Shown: positions 1-7,502, counted from the stretch's first letter. The stretch: DNA of 15,610 nt from Chloroflexota bacterium (GCA_008501785.1 QQUD01000315.1:1-15610); one strand, 5' to 3'. Notes: generated by a model from the sequence alone, not told the origin. Program-made: numbers and translations.

Positions 1-10
1 GTCGGCCTCC

Positions 11-217
11 CGACACCAACAACTGCATAAAAATCTGTAAAGCGATGTGGCAAATCGCTCTACGTTTACAACACGCGACATGTCCGCACCCAACAATCGA
101 ATGAAAATCTGGAAAGCGATTTGGCAAATCGCTCGACGTTTACAACACGCGGCATGGCCGCACCCAACAATCGAATGAAAATCTGTAAAGCGATTTGGCA
201 AATCGCTCCACATTTAC
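11..217. repeat. 74-bp tandem repeat, about 2.8 copies, upstream of tail sheath gene
   Basis: Three head-to-tail copies with an exact 74-base period begin at about 11, 85 and 159. The third fades just before the ribosome-binding site of the sheath gene. Copies 2 and 3 differ at about 3 of 59 positions; copy 1 is more diverged. Each copy holds an inverted repeat (8-base arms AGCGATTT/AAATCGCT around a GGC loop) at 41-59, 115-133 and 189-207, with one mismatch in the first. The period is not a multiple of 3, which argues against coding. Spacing and unit size do not fit CRISPR. The function is unknown; a leader-RNA or expansion element is an inference. Confidence 0.85.
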
Positions 218-225
218 GAGGAAGG
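189..225 (+). promoter_or_regulatory. Leader hairpin and ribosome-binding site of tail sheath gene
   Basis: The third repeat copy ends in a perfect hairpin (189-207), followed 10 bases later by a strong purine-rich Shine-Dalgarno GAGGAAGG at 218-225, six bases before the ATG at 232. The first two copies carry an unrelated sequence where this site lies, so only the last copy leads into a translation start. A stem this close to the Shine-Dalgarno could protect the mRNA 5' end or affect initiation; that is inferred from position only. Confidence 0.5.
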
Positions 226-231
226 TAAATC

Positions 232-1449
232 ATGGCTTCAAGACATTCGCTACCAGGCAATATTGGTACGCCTGGTGTTTATATTCACGAAGTATCAGGT
301 GGTTCGCGCCCTATCGAGGCCGTCGGCAGCAGCACAGCCGGTATTGTCGGCGTGTCACCCGCAAGTGCCAAATCTGATGCAGATATTCAGGCTGATGCCC
401 TCGAAGCTAAAGTCATTGACAATTGGACCCAGTTCAAGCGTGACTATTTTTCTGCAACCAAGCCCGAAGATGATGATTGGACAAATCTGGCCCATGCTGT
501 ATATGGCTTCTTCTTGAACGGTGGCAGCCGCTGCTGGATCGTTGATATGGGCAACAAAGACAATACAGAAAACCAATTAGAAGCGGCCCTCAATATGTTA
601 GCCACAGTGGATGAAATCGCTATTTTAGCTGCGCCCGGTTTTACAGGTGACGCTTTTTACGAAAAAATGGCGACACATGTGGAAAACATGAAGGACCGAG
701 TGTTTATCATGGATGCGCCACAAGACCAAGACACAGCCGCAAAACTAAGCGCCTATGCCCCAGGCAAGGGGGCGACACAACGCGGTTTTGCGACTATGTA
801 TGCTCCCTGGCTGCAAGTTGCAGATCCTAAGCCCGGCAAAGATGCAGATGGACTTGCAATAGTTGGCAGTACAGTAACCGTACCACCCTCTGGGCATGTA
901 GCTGGCATTTGGGCACGCAATGATGCCACTCGTGGTGTACACAAGGCACCCGCAAACGAAATTGTGCAAGGTGCGCTGGGTCTGACCCACAATATGAGCA
1001 GTCAAACACAACACGAACTGAATAATAAAGGCATCAACGCCATTCGTTATTTCCGTGATTCAGGCTTTCTCGTTTGGGGTGCGCGTACATTGGCTACTGA
1101 CCAAGAGTGGCGTTATCTGAACGTGCGTCGACTCTTCAACATGATTGAAGAGTCAATCGCCGAGAGCACTCGCTGGATTGTATTTGAACCAAATGATGAG
1201 CTGCTCTGGGCCTCTATTCGCCGTGATGTCGGCGCTTTTTTAAACGATCTATGGCAACAAGGCATGTTGATGGGCACAGCCCCTGAGCAAGCGTTTTTTG
1301 TGAAATGTGATGCAGAAAACAATCCACCCGACAGCATCAGAAATGGGCGTGTGATCATTGACATCGGTGTCGCTCCCGTGCTTCCTGCCGAATTCATCAT
1401 CTTCCGCATCACTCAGTACGAAGCGGGGACGGATGTGGAAATTTCATAA
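232..1449 (+). CDS. Contractile tail sheath protein (phage tail / injection-system type)
   Basis: A 405-residue phage tail sheath family protein. It would polymerise around an inner tube and contract to drive it through a target envelope. The N-terminus has the family signature (TPGVYIHEV at 13-21, then GSRPIEAVGSSTAGIVG at 24-40). The C-terminal half has the conserved VPPSGHVAGIWARND (217-231), GINAIRYF, VWGARTL (281-287), the YLNVRRLFNMIEESI helix and a closing FRITQYEAG. The length fits short sheaths of extracellular contractile injection systems (Afp/Pvc type) and simple phage tails, without large decoration domains. The ATG has a strong Shine-Dalgarno at 218-225. No tube, baseplate or spike gene follows, so partners must lie to the left or elsewhere. 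Whether this is a prophage, a tailocin or an injection system cannot be decided here. Confidence 0.93.
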   Translation: MASRHSLPGNIGTPGVYIHEVSGGSRPIEAVGSSTAGIVGVSPASAKSDADIQADALEAKVIDNWTQFKRDYFSATKPEDDDWTNLAHAVYGFFLNGGSRCWIVDMGNKDNTENQLEAALNMLATVDEIAILAAPGFTGDAFYEKMATHVENMKDRVFIMDAPQDQDTAAKLSAYAPGKGATQRGFATMYAPWLQVADPKPGKDADGLAIVGSTVTVPPSGHVAGIWARNDATRGVHKAPANEIVQGALGLTHNMSSQTQHELNNKGINAIRYFRDSGFLVWGARTLATDQEWRYLNVRRLFNMIEESIAESTRWIVFEPNDELLWASIRRDVGAFLNDLWQQGMLMGTAPEQAFFVKCDAENNPPDSIRNGRVIIDIGVAPVLPAEFIIFRITQYEAGTDVEIS

Positions 1450-1618
1450 ACTCTTTAGCATAAAGTTAAAATGCTGTTTGATGGTGATGTTACGCCGAAT
1501 GTGTTGTAAACGGCCGTCTTCAAATACAAAACGCCTCGCAGGGCAGGTCGATGAAAGCATCTCTTATGCAAATACGCGAGACGCTGGCTTATGAGTAAAC
1601 GTGTATGATTGTGTGGTT

Positions 1619-1651
1619 AAACTTCCAAGGTTTTGAAAACCTCGGAGGTTT
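1619..1651. terminator. Hairpin between sheath and EF-hand genes (possible terminator or dispersed palindrome)
   Basis: Two 16-base arms (AAACTTCCAAGGTTTT and AAAACCTCGGAGGTTT) flank a single G. In RNA they pair along nearly the whole length, with one A-C mismatch and one G-U pair. It lies 170 bases past the sheath stop and 65 before the EF-hand start. No clean U-tract follows, so it is a weak fit to an intrinsic terminator and may instead be a copy of an intergenic palindrome family. Confidence 0.45.
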
Positions 1652-1715
1652 CTAGCCATTTTCATGTTAAGATAGGCACTGAAAATCAGACTCAAAAAAC
1701 AACAGAGGAAACCTC

Positions 1716-2267
1716 ATGTTACCAGACATTTTGCAAAAAAAATTAAAGCAGCATTTTTATTTCCGCGATCTGAATAAAGATGGGTTTGTAGAGCGTAGTG
1801 ACTGGGAGCAGTGTGCCCAAAACTTAACGGCCGTTCGCGGATGGGAACCTGGTTCGGATGAATATGAAGATGTGATGGAGCGCCACGTAGAAATGTGGAC
1901 ACTATTTTGGCAACCTGCCGACCTCAATTATGACGGCAAAGTTTCGTTGGATGAATATCTACATCTGGCAGAAACTCAGCGCAGATTGGGGTTTGAGTAC
2001 GAGATGGGGCGCGTGCGCAAGCTGTTTGCGGCTATTTTTGATACACTCGATTTAGATGCCGATTGTGAAATCACGTTGGCAGAATACAAGCTGTTTTTCC
2101 AGGCCTGGGGCATTGAGGAATCGTTGGCTGTTGACGCATTTTCCAGTTTGGATTTGAATGAAGATGCACGCTTATCTCGCGCTGCTTTTTTGCAATATGG
2201 CGTCAATTTTTATGTCAACAATGAGCCGAATGTGCCAGGAAATTTGATTTTTGGGGCGTTTGAGTAA
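1716..2267 (+). CDS. EF-hand calcium-binding protein, four EF-hands (two degenerate)
   Basis: A 183-residue soluble protein with the four-EF-hand layout of bacterial calerythrin and sarcoplasmic calcium-binding proteins. Loop 1 is residues 18-29 (DLNKDGFVERSD) and loop 2 is 69-80 (DLNYDGKVSLDE); both have acidic ligands and the central Gly. Loop 3, 112-123, keeps its acidic ligands and final Glu but has Cys117 for Gly. Loop 4, 146-157, lacks the Gly and has Ala at position 12, so it probably does not bind calcium. There is no signal peptide or membrane segment, so the protein is cytosolic and a calcium buffer or sensor is likely. The ATG follows AGAGGAA (1704-1710) at good spacing. It is apparently monocistronic, facing the antiporter gene. 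No partner is visible; the neighbouring sheath gene is not known to need one. Confidence 0.88.
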   Translation: MLPDILQKKLKQHFYFRDLNKDGFVERSDWEQCAQNLTAVRGWEPGSDEYEDVMERHVEMWTLFWQPADLNYDGKVSLDEYLHLAETQRRLGFEYEMGRVRKLFAAIFDTLDLDADCEITLAEYKLFFQAWGIEESLAVDAFSSLDLNEDARLSRAAFLQYGVNFYVNNEPNVPGNLIFGAFE

Positions 2268-2342
2268 CGCTCACAATTTCCCGGAAGCTCTGAACATATT
2301 AATAAAGCAAACAATATTGACAGTTAAGGCGTTGGTGGTTCA

Positions 2343-2375
2343 AGATTGGACCAATCTCAGCGATTGGTCCAATCT
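2343..2375. terminator. Nested palindrome between convergent genes, probable bidirectional terminator
   Basis: A perfect 14-base inverted repeat (AGATTGGACCAATC / GATTGGTCCAATCT) with a 5-base loop. Each arm is itself a palindrome, GATTGG and CCAATC around one base. The RNA could therefore fold as one long hairpin or two short ones. It lies 75 bases past the EF-hand stop and 35 past the antiporter stop on the other strand, the expected place for a shared terminator. U-tracts are weak, so it may also be a mobile intergenic palindrome. Confidence 0.55.
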
Positions 2376-2410
2376 AAGCGACAAAACATATTTGTTTGTA
2401 CACAGTTTCT

Positions 2411-4240
2411 TTATTTTGAAAGCATCGGCTCATATTCAGGCTGTTTTGTTGGCTGTGGTTTGAGCTGTACGAGACTGATCAGATTGTGGCCGACTTGGGG
2501 AGAAACGGCCGTATTGCCACCAATCACATGCAGCTCATCATTTTCGACAACAAACATGGGAATCGCATCAGGTCCATACTGGATTTGAAAATCAGTGTAT
2601 GTGTAAGTTTCTGTGATGGGCGTAATTTTGATCATGCCGCCATCTTCAAACATGTCTTCCAGATAGTTGAATCCTTTATCGATCCCAAACAAACAATGTT
2701 TTTGCAGCATTTGTTTTCTCACATCAGAGAGACCATCCATTTTAGAAGCCAGCATGTGCAGGTTTTCATCATCAATGACATCACGCATGGTTAAACCGGC
2801 AAGTGCGTTAAGTTCGCTGTTGGAAGTGAGGGCCATCATGCGACCGAAGCGCGACAGTGGGAGTTGATCAACGACATCTTCGGATAGGATGCTGCCGTGA
2901 ACGGCCGTTAACCCCTCCAATTCCGCCGCCCGCACATTCGACCCATTGGTGTCCACCAACACCGTTTCAAAACCCGAAGTTTTCAAAACGGTCGCAATCT
3001 CCCGCGCCCAGCCATGTGCGCCAATAATCAGTGTACCTTGCGGATTGGAACGGACCAGCCCAAGCAGTCGAGCTAATGGCCCAGCAGTCAGTGCATACAC
3101 AGTGACCGTACCCACGACAACCAAAAAGGTGATCGGTAACAACACATCTGCACCTTCATACCCTAATTCGTGCAATTCCAGCGCAAATAAAGAGGCGACA
3201 GATGCGGCCACAATCCCACGTGGGGCCAGCCAAGCTAGAAATACGCGTTCTTTCCAGTTCAAGTTAGAACGAATTGTGGAAACCCAAACGGCTAACGGCC
3301 GTATTACCAAAATCATCACCCCTAAAAACAGGGTTGCTTCCCAACCGATACCTTCAAAATCGCTCAAGTTGACGCGGGCGGACAAGACAATAAACAAAAC
3401 CGACAGCAGCAAAACACCCAGTTCCTCTTTAAATGAAACGATGTGTTGAATATTAACCCGCTTCTGATTGGCTAACACAATACCCATCACCGTTGCTGCC
3501 ATTAATCCTGATTCAGCACGAATGGCATTAGACGCCATGAATGCGGTGATGACGAAGAGGAGGGTAACGGCCGTATGCAAATATTCAGGCACCCAATTTC
3601 GCTGAAATGGGATAACCAAAGCAGCCGCCCCAAGCAACCCCACAGCCCCACCAACCAGCAGCGTCAAACCAATACCCAGCACAATCGTCGGAAATGCTAA
3701 TGGGCGGGTGACATCCGTTCCCACTGCACCCAATACCAAAACAGCCAAGGTTGCCCCAACCGGGTCCACCAAAATACCTTCCCACTGTAAAATAGAACGA
3801 ACCCGATTCACCGGTCGAATAAAGCGGAGCAATGGCAGCACAACAGTTGGTCCAGAAACAACCAAAATAGCCCCTAACAAGGATGCCAAAAATGAATCTA
3901 GTCCAAATATAAAGTAAGCGGCCGCCCACGTTCCAAGCCAAGTAATCAATGCCCCAACGGTAATGAGAAGCTGCACAACACTACGCACACCAGCTACATC
4001 TTCCCTTTTTAAGCTAAGTCCCCCTTCAAATAAAATGACAGCTACCGAAATGGAGACAACCGGAAACAATAAGTCACCAAGCAGTTCGTCTGGGTTTAAG
4101 AAACCAGTAACTGGACCAGCAATAAATCCTGTTATCAAAAGCGGCAGGATAGCAGGAAGCTTCAGACGCCAGCCTATCCATTGTGCGCCAATTCCAAGTA
4201 CGACAATGCTCCCAATTCCCACGATCACATGTTCATTCAT
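2411..4240 (-). CDS. CPA1-type cation/proton antiporter with C-terminal RCK (TrkA-N) domain
   Basis: A 609-residue inner-membrane antiporter exchanging Na+ or K+ for H+, for pH and ion balance. Residues 1-395 form about 12-13 hydrophobic segments. The family core is visible: an LFEGG motif (70-74), VVSGPTVVLPLLR (127-139), and WEGILVDPVGA (153-163) with the transport aspartate probably Asp159. About 400-485 form a Rossmann-type RCK_N/TrkA-N domain: IIGAHGWA (405-412) as the nucleotide loop and an acidic end of strand 2 at VLVD (427-430). This suggests control by NAD(H) or another nucleotide. The last 120 residues are soluble and unrecognised. The ATG has AAGGG nine bases upstream. It is transcribed alone and ends against the nested palindrome at 2343-2375. 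Na+ versus K+ preference cannot be read from sequence. Confidence 0.9.
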   Translation of the reverse strand: MNEHVIVGIGSIVVLGIGAQWIGWRLKLPAILPLLITGFIAGPVTGFLNPDELLGDLLFPVVSISVAVILFEGGLSLKREDVAGVRSVVQLLITVGALITWLGTWAAAYFIFGLDSFLASLLGAILVVSGPTVVLPLLRFIRPVNRVRSILQWEGILVDPVGATLAVLVLGAVGTDVTRPLAFPTIVLGIGLTLLVGGAVGLLGAAALVIPFQRNWVPEYLHTAVTLLFVITAFMASNAIRAESGLMAATVMGIVLANQKRVNIQHIVSFKEELGVLLLSVLFIVLSARVNLSDFEGIGWEATLFLGVMILVIRPLAVWVSTIRSNLNWKERVFLAWLAPRGIVAASVASLFALELHELGYEGADVLLPITFLVVVGTVTVYALTAGPLARLLGLVRSNPQGTLIIGAHGWAREIATVLKTSGFETVLVDTNGSNVRAAELEGLTAVHGSILSEDVVDQLPLSRFGRMMALTSNSELNALAGLTMRDVIDDENLHMLASKMDGLSDVRKQMLQKHCLFGIDKGFNYLEDMFEDGGMIKITPITETYTYTDFQIQYGPDAIPMFVVENDELHVIGGNTAVSPQVGHNLISLVQLKPQPTKQPEYEPMLSK

Positions 4241-4551
4241 GGTTAGATACCCTTATTTTCACAATTATTGAAACTATGTTCTTTGGACAAGCCTTTTGTA
4301 TCATAAGTTAGAAAAATAAAATCTTTATTAATGAGAAATTCATAATAATTTTAGCGTAAATTCATTCCCACTTTCTCCGATAATGATTTTCCAACAGCAA
4401 TATAAAGAATTTGCACAACTGCTTTTGTACCCCTTGTCTAAAAGAAAGCCTATATTTTCTGGTAAATCATCCGTAGAAATAAGCGTATGAATCTCATATA
4501 CTTGTCGCAGACTTGTGCTGAAATGCGCGGTTCAGTGGGAAATAGTGGGAT
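4241..4551. other. AT-rich intergenic region between antiporter and diterpene genes
   Basis: This holds the upstream region of the minus-strand antiporter gene. A TATGAT box reads on the minus strand at 4300-4305, but no convincing -35 partner is visible. The antiporter's Shine-Dalgarno (AAGGG on minus) is at 4250-4254. No RNA gene or credible protein was recognised. Confidence 0.5.
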
Positions 4552-4585
4552 CTAAAAAGGGTGGCACGTGTGCCACCCTTTTTAG
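4552..4585 (-). terminator. Strong intrinsic terminator of the diterpene operon
   Basis: A perfect inverted repeat with 16-base arms (CTAAAAAGGGTGGCAC / GTGCCACCCTTTTTAG) and a 2-base gap. The GC-rich core is flanked by A5 and T5, so it should work on both strands. It sits 46 bases past the cyclase stop codon on minus, so it probably ends the 7089-to-4632 transcript and insulates the antiporter gene. Confidence 0.88.
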
Positions 4586-4631
4586 CGTTTATTGGGGATT
4601 GTCAAATCACAAGATTCAGAAATTTAGGCTA

Positions 4632-6167
4632 TCAATTAGAGAGTGTCATATTGATGCTCCGTTCAGCAAGCATTAAAGCACTGATGATTGTTGATTGAAC
4701 AACGAGGAGGGGCGTATAAAGACATTTACCAATCCATAAGGGTGTAAATGGCTGGTGCATGTGATTATTTAACCAATGATAACCTTTTCGTATGGCTATA
4801 CTGGGAACATAATGTCCCGCTGCTTGCCAAATCGATAAGGCTTGCAAGCAGTATGCTGTTTCTTCTGCGGTTGAAACATAATAGCCCCATGAGCCATCTG
4901 GCCTTTGTGTATTATAAATCCAATCTATTGCTTTAGTAACCAGATGGTCTTGATAGCCAGCGCTGGCAATAATGAGATGGGTTGTTGGATAATAAGGGGA
5001 TGCGTGCCATTTATCTACCCAATAACCTTGTGCTGTTTGGCTTGTTTTCAAATAGTCAGCAATTTTCTGCACCGATGGGTGTGTTTCATGCAATCTTGCG
5101 TGACGTAATGCGCCATACGCATGGATATTGGTGCTTGTAGATACATTTGATTCTAGCTGAAAGGTTCGAAAGTGGGTGTCTGTTTCGTAGTGCAACAGGC
5201 CATCGAGATCGACAGAACGGCCGTATCTTTTTAAAACCTCATACACGATACTTGTCCCATCCCCATCTTTTAATGTCCAATCAATCGCAGTTCCGGCACC
5301 TTTACCAGGAACCCACGCGTCCTCTAAATAATCAAGATGAGGCTGTGCAGCCTGCCATAATTGCTCACTATGGGAATCTGTAATAGCCAAATTCCACAAA
5401 GACCATGCCCGTTCAAAAATGTCAATTGTCGCCACATTTGGCAAACCACCATCTATAAAAGTGCGTTCAAGATATTTTTGTGCATCAACATTTTGCGGAT
5501 CGATATGCAGTAAATAGTATGCAGTTGCTGATGGGCTATAACCAACAGAGCCGTTTGTCTCCTGTAAATTGCCTACATCCAGCAAATGCACCCCATCTTC
5601 ACCAGCCATTTCGGCTGAAAATGACATTGTCACATATCGGCTAATCATATTGCCTGGAGAACGGGCAATTTTGTAGGCCCGTGTCTTATGCATTGAATTA
5701 AAAAAGGTTGTTTTGCCGCGAGGCATGATGCCTAATTGTTTGGCTCGCACCATCAATGTCGGGAACAACATTTCAAATGCAATCGTTTCCCCAGATTTAT
5801 CATTGACCAAATGAGCTAAATGATGATCGATTGAAGCTGCCCCTTCTTGAATTCGATCTGTATCTTCACAACATCCATTTTCTGCCAGAGCAATGATGGC
5901 AATGAGTGTACAAATCACGCGCTCATGATGATAAACAAACTCACCCATTCCCCAACTCCCATCACTTAGCTGATGGGTTCGCAGCCATTTTATAGCGCTT
6001 TGTGCAAGTTCGGGAGTAACAGCATGTAAGCGTGCCGCCCATGCTGTATCATAAGCAGTTGCAGTGGTTAAACCTGGGCCAATGGTTTTGAGCAAGTTAT
6101 GGAATTTTTGAGATTGTGATTTGGCAGCAAAAGTAAAGTTGTTATGTCTTTCTTGAAATTGTGTCAT
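4632..6167 (-). CDS. Class II diterpene cyclase, Rv3377c (tuberculosinyl diphosphate synthase)-like
   Basis: A 511-residue class II terpene cyclase of the Rv3377c family (501 residues in M. tuberculosis). That enzyme protonates geranylgeranyl diphosphate to a bicyclic halimane diphosphate, leaving the diphosphate in place. Shared landmarks recalled from the Mtb protein: TAYDTAW (37-43), QLSDGSWG (66-73), LQETNGSV-YSPSA (about 201-214), FRTF and STSTNIHA (343-350), NTQRPDGSWG (419-428), AEETAYC (434-440), PLWI-K-LY. The catalytic-acid motif is DGDGTS (301-306), aligned with DCDTTS in Rv3377c, so Asp303 is the likely proton donor. I chose the ATG at 6167 over a GTG at 6242: it has GGGGGAA upstream, matches Rv3377c's N-terminus better and cuts the overlap with the preceding gene from 101 to 26 bases. 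The product skeleton (halimane, kolavane/clerodane or labdane) cannot be predicted. Confidence 0.88.
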   Translation of the reverse strand: MTQFQERHNNFTFAAKSQSQKFHNLLKTIGPGLTTATAYDTAWAARLHAVTPELAQSAIKWLRTHQLSDGSWGMGEFVYHHERVICTLIAIIALAENGCCEDTDRIQEGAASIDHHLAHLVNDKSGETIAFEMLFPTLMVRAKQLGIMPRGKTTFFNSMHKTRAYKIARSPGNMISRYVTMSFSAEMAGEDGVHLLDVGNLQETNGSVGYSPSATAYYLLHIDPQNVDAQKYLERTFIDGGLPNVATIDIFERAWSLWNLAITDSHSEQLWQAAQPHLDYLEDAWVPGKGAGTAIDWTLKDGDGTSIVYEVLKRYGRSVDLDGLLHYETDTHFRTFQLESNVSTSTNIHAYGALRHARLHETHPSVQKIADYLKTSQTAQGYWVDKWHASPYYPTTHLIIASAGYQDHLVTKAIDWIYNTQRPDGSWGYYVSTAEETAYCLQALSIWQAAGHYVPSIAIRKGYHWLNNHMHQPFTPLWIGKCLYTPLLVVQSTIISALMLAERSINMTLSN

Positions 6168-7089
6168 TAGCTGGTTCCCCCGGTACCACTGGCGAAGCAG
6201 TTGGATACCATATCCCCCAATGCGTGTGTTTTTCTCCAACACCTAAAATATTGTTTACATTCGCTTGGTAAAATACCCGCATGGCTTCACGATCTTCTAG
6301 TTCTAACAAACCGTACCGTTCTTTATCCTTTGGTCGGGTATATAGATGATCGTAAAGAATTTTTCGTAGTTGTTGTTCGGAAAGATATGGAGAGGGAGAC
6401 GCTGTAAAATAAAGGTCTTCGTTGCCACTGCTTAACAATGGCATATCATAAGCACGTGGTTTTCCTTCGGTAATAAAAATATTAACTGGTGGTAGTGATT
6501 CCCCATAATACATTTTGATTAAGTCCTGTTTATCGGGCATTTTACGGTGTGTCTGGAAATAGCGAATAGCAAGGTCTGTGGTAGTTTGGGTAGCGTCGTG
6601 TGCGCAAATTCCCCAAAAAACGCGGTGATTGTTGTAAACGACCGTTTTCCTCGTCAACTGCTGAAACTTATCCAACAAATGCGTAAAAGGTTCTTGATTA
6701 AGATAGTTTTCATAATCACCATAAAAACGGGCGCTTACTTGAAGCGTCTCATAGAGCGAGGCGAGTGCAGGGTGATCACACAACAAATTGAGAGATTGCA
6801 GCGTCATTTGGGTGTAATGACTACCACGTGCATCAAACAAACGAGGACTTAGGAGTGGAATTAACAGCGTGTCGATGCCATGCTCAAACAACATTGTACA
6901 AATTTCTGCCATGCGGGCTGTCATTTTTTCCATGTAATCATTTTCAAAAGATGTCACTGAATTGGCATGTTCAAGCATAAACCAACGCCGTGTTCCATTA
7001 AATGGAAATACGCATACAATAGGCCCTTTTTCTTGAAGGATTTGGGCTATATTTTGGGTTGGTAGTTTGCAAAAAGTGTTTATATCCAT
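6142..7089 (-). CDS. Rv3378c (tuberculosinol / tuberculosinyladenosine synthase)-like diterpene synthase
   Basis: A 315-residue homologue of Rv3378c, which has a cis-prenyltransferase fold and removes or transfers the diphosphate of the class II product to give tuberculosinol or 1-tuberculosinyladenosine. Strong shared blocks: GPIVCVFPF-GTRRWF (22-37), MLFEHGI (66-72), FYGDY (122-126), YYGE (194-197), PLLSSG (217-222), LYFTASPS-Y (226-235), LRKILYDHLY-R (241-252), GVGEKH and GIWY near the C-terminus. Asn31 occupies the place of the essential Asp34 of Rv3378c; Thr33, Arg34, Arg35 and Trp36 remain. A 20-residue tail extends past the Mtb C-terminus. The gene precedes and overlaps the cyclase by 26 bases, the same order as in Mycobacterium, which implies translational coupling and consecutive steps. 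Herpetosiphon has a similar pair making kolavelool. No GGPP synthase or methyltransferase is in the window. Confidence 0.88.
   Translation of the reverse strand: MDINTFCKLPTQNIAQILQEKGPIVCVFPFNGTRRWFMLEHANSVTSFENDYMEKMTARMAEICTMLFEHGIDTLLIPLLSPRLFDARGSHYTQMTLQSLNLLCDHPALASLYETLQVSARFYGDYENYLNQEPFTHLLDKFQQLTRKTVVYNNHRVFWGICAHDATQTTTDLAIRYFQTHRKMPDKQDLIKMYYGESLPPVNIFITEGKPRAYDMPLLSSGNEDLYFTASPSPYLSEQQLRKILYDHLYTRPKDKERYGLLELEDREAMRVFYQANVNNILGVGEKHTHWGIWYPTASPVVPGEPANDTISRKT
6175..6181 (-). promoter_or_regulatory. Ribosome-binding site deciding the cyclase start
   Basis: On minus this reads GGGGGAA, seven bases before the ATG at 6165-6167 and inside the end of the upstream synthase gene. It supports the ATG start of the cyclase over the GTG at 6240-6242 and indicates coupled translation. 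Confidence 0.55.
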
Positions 7090-7502
7090 ACTAATTTTCT
7101 TGTAGAATGTGTTATTGGATACAAGAACTATAAATTAAACAGGCTTGCATTTCTGCCCTTAAATTGGATCAATAAAAAGGCAAATGACGCAATATTGCAT
7201 GTGACAACCAATAAAATACATTATCCGAATGAGTATCCTTACATTTGTCTCAAGTCGATTAAAACGAACATCAACTCGCTAACCACACCAACATACCTTG
7301 GGGATGATTTGCTATTGGTGCAATGATGTAAAAGATTATCAATGCATAAATTATTCTTATTTCTTTACTACAAAAGATTATGGAATCTATCATAAGGGGG
7401 TTTTTGCGCAGATTCAACAGCCATGAGTACTGGGATGACATTCGTACTAATCTTCCAAACTGGCAATAAAATGGGCAGTCCCAAACCTAATCTATCCCAG
7501 CG
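7090..7502. other. 413-bp intergenic region upstream of the diterpene operon
   Basis: AT-rich and without a recognisable gene. It must carry the promoter of the diterpene operon; a TATAGT box reads on minus at about 7128-7133 but lacks a good -35 box. A short direct repeat AAAAGATTAT occurs twice near 7331 and 7371. One plus-strand frame (7105-7326) is open for 73 codons but has no ATG and no ribosome-binding site. No clear terminator hairpin was seen for the PAC2 gene that ends here. Confidence 0.5.

Noticed and set aside
11..217. CRISPR array.
   Set aside because: The 74-base unit repeats as a whole with no variable spacers, only about three copies exist, and no cas gene is nearby.
1481..1594. 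Small plus-strand ORF (37 codons, ATG at 1481) after the sheath gene.
   Set aside because: No ribosome-binding site, Cys/Arg-rich non-protein-like composition, and it contains an ACGGCCGT copy.
4487..4555. 22-codon ORF ending inside the terminator hairpin.
   Set aside because: No Shine-Dalgarno and too short to judge; the terminator is better explained by the diterpene operon.
4632..6167. Class II cyclase looks inactivated because its DXDD motif reads DGDG.
   Set aside because: As I recall it, Rv3377c itself has DCDT at this place, so the fourth Asp is not kept in this subfamily. The catalytic middle Asp (Asp303) is present.
7105..7326. Open plus-strand frame of 73 codons before the diterpene operon.
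   Set aside because: No ATG, no ribosome-binding site and no recognisable family; AT-rich spacer can stay open by chance. It could be a remnant, but nothing supports that.
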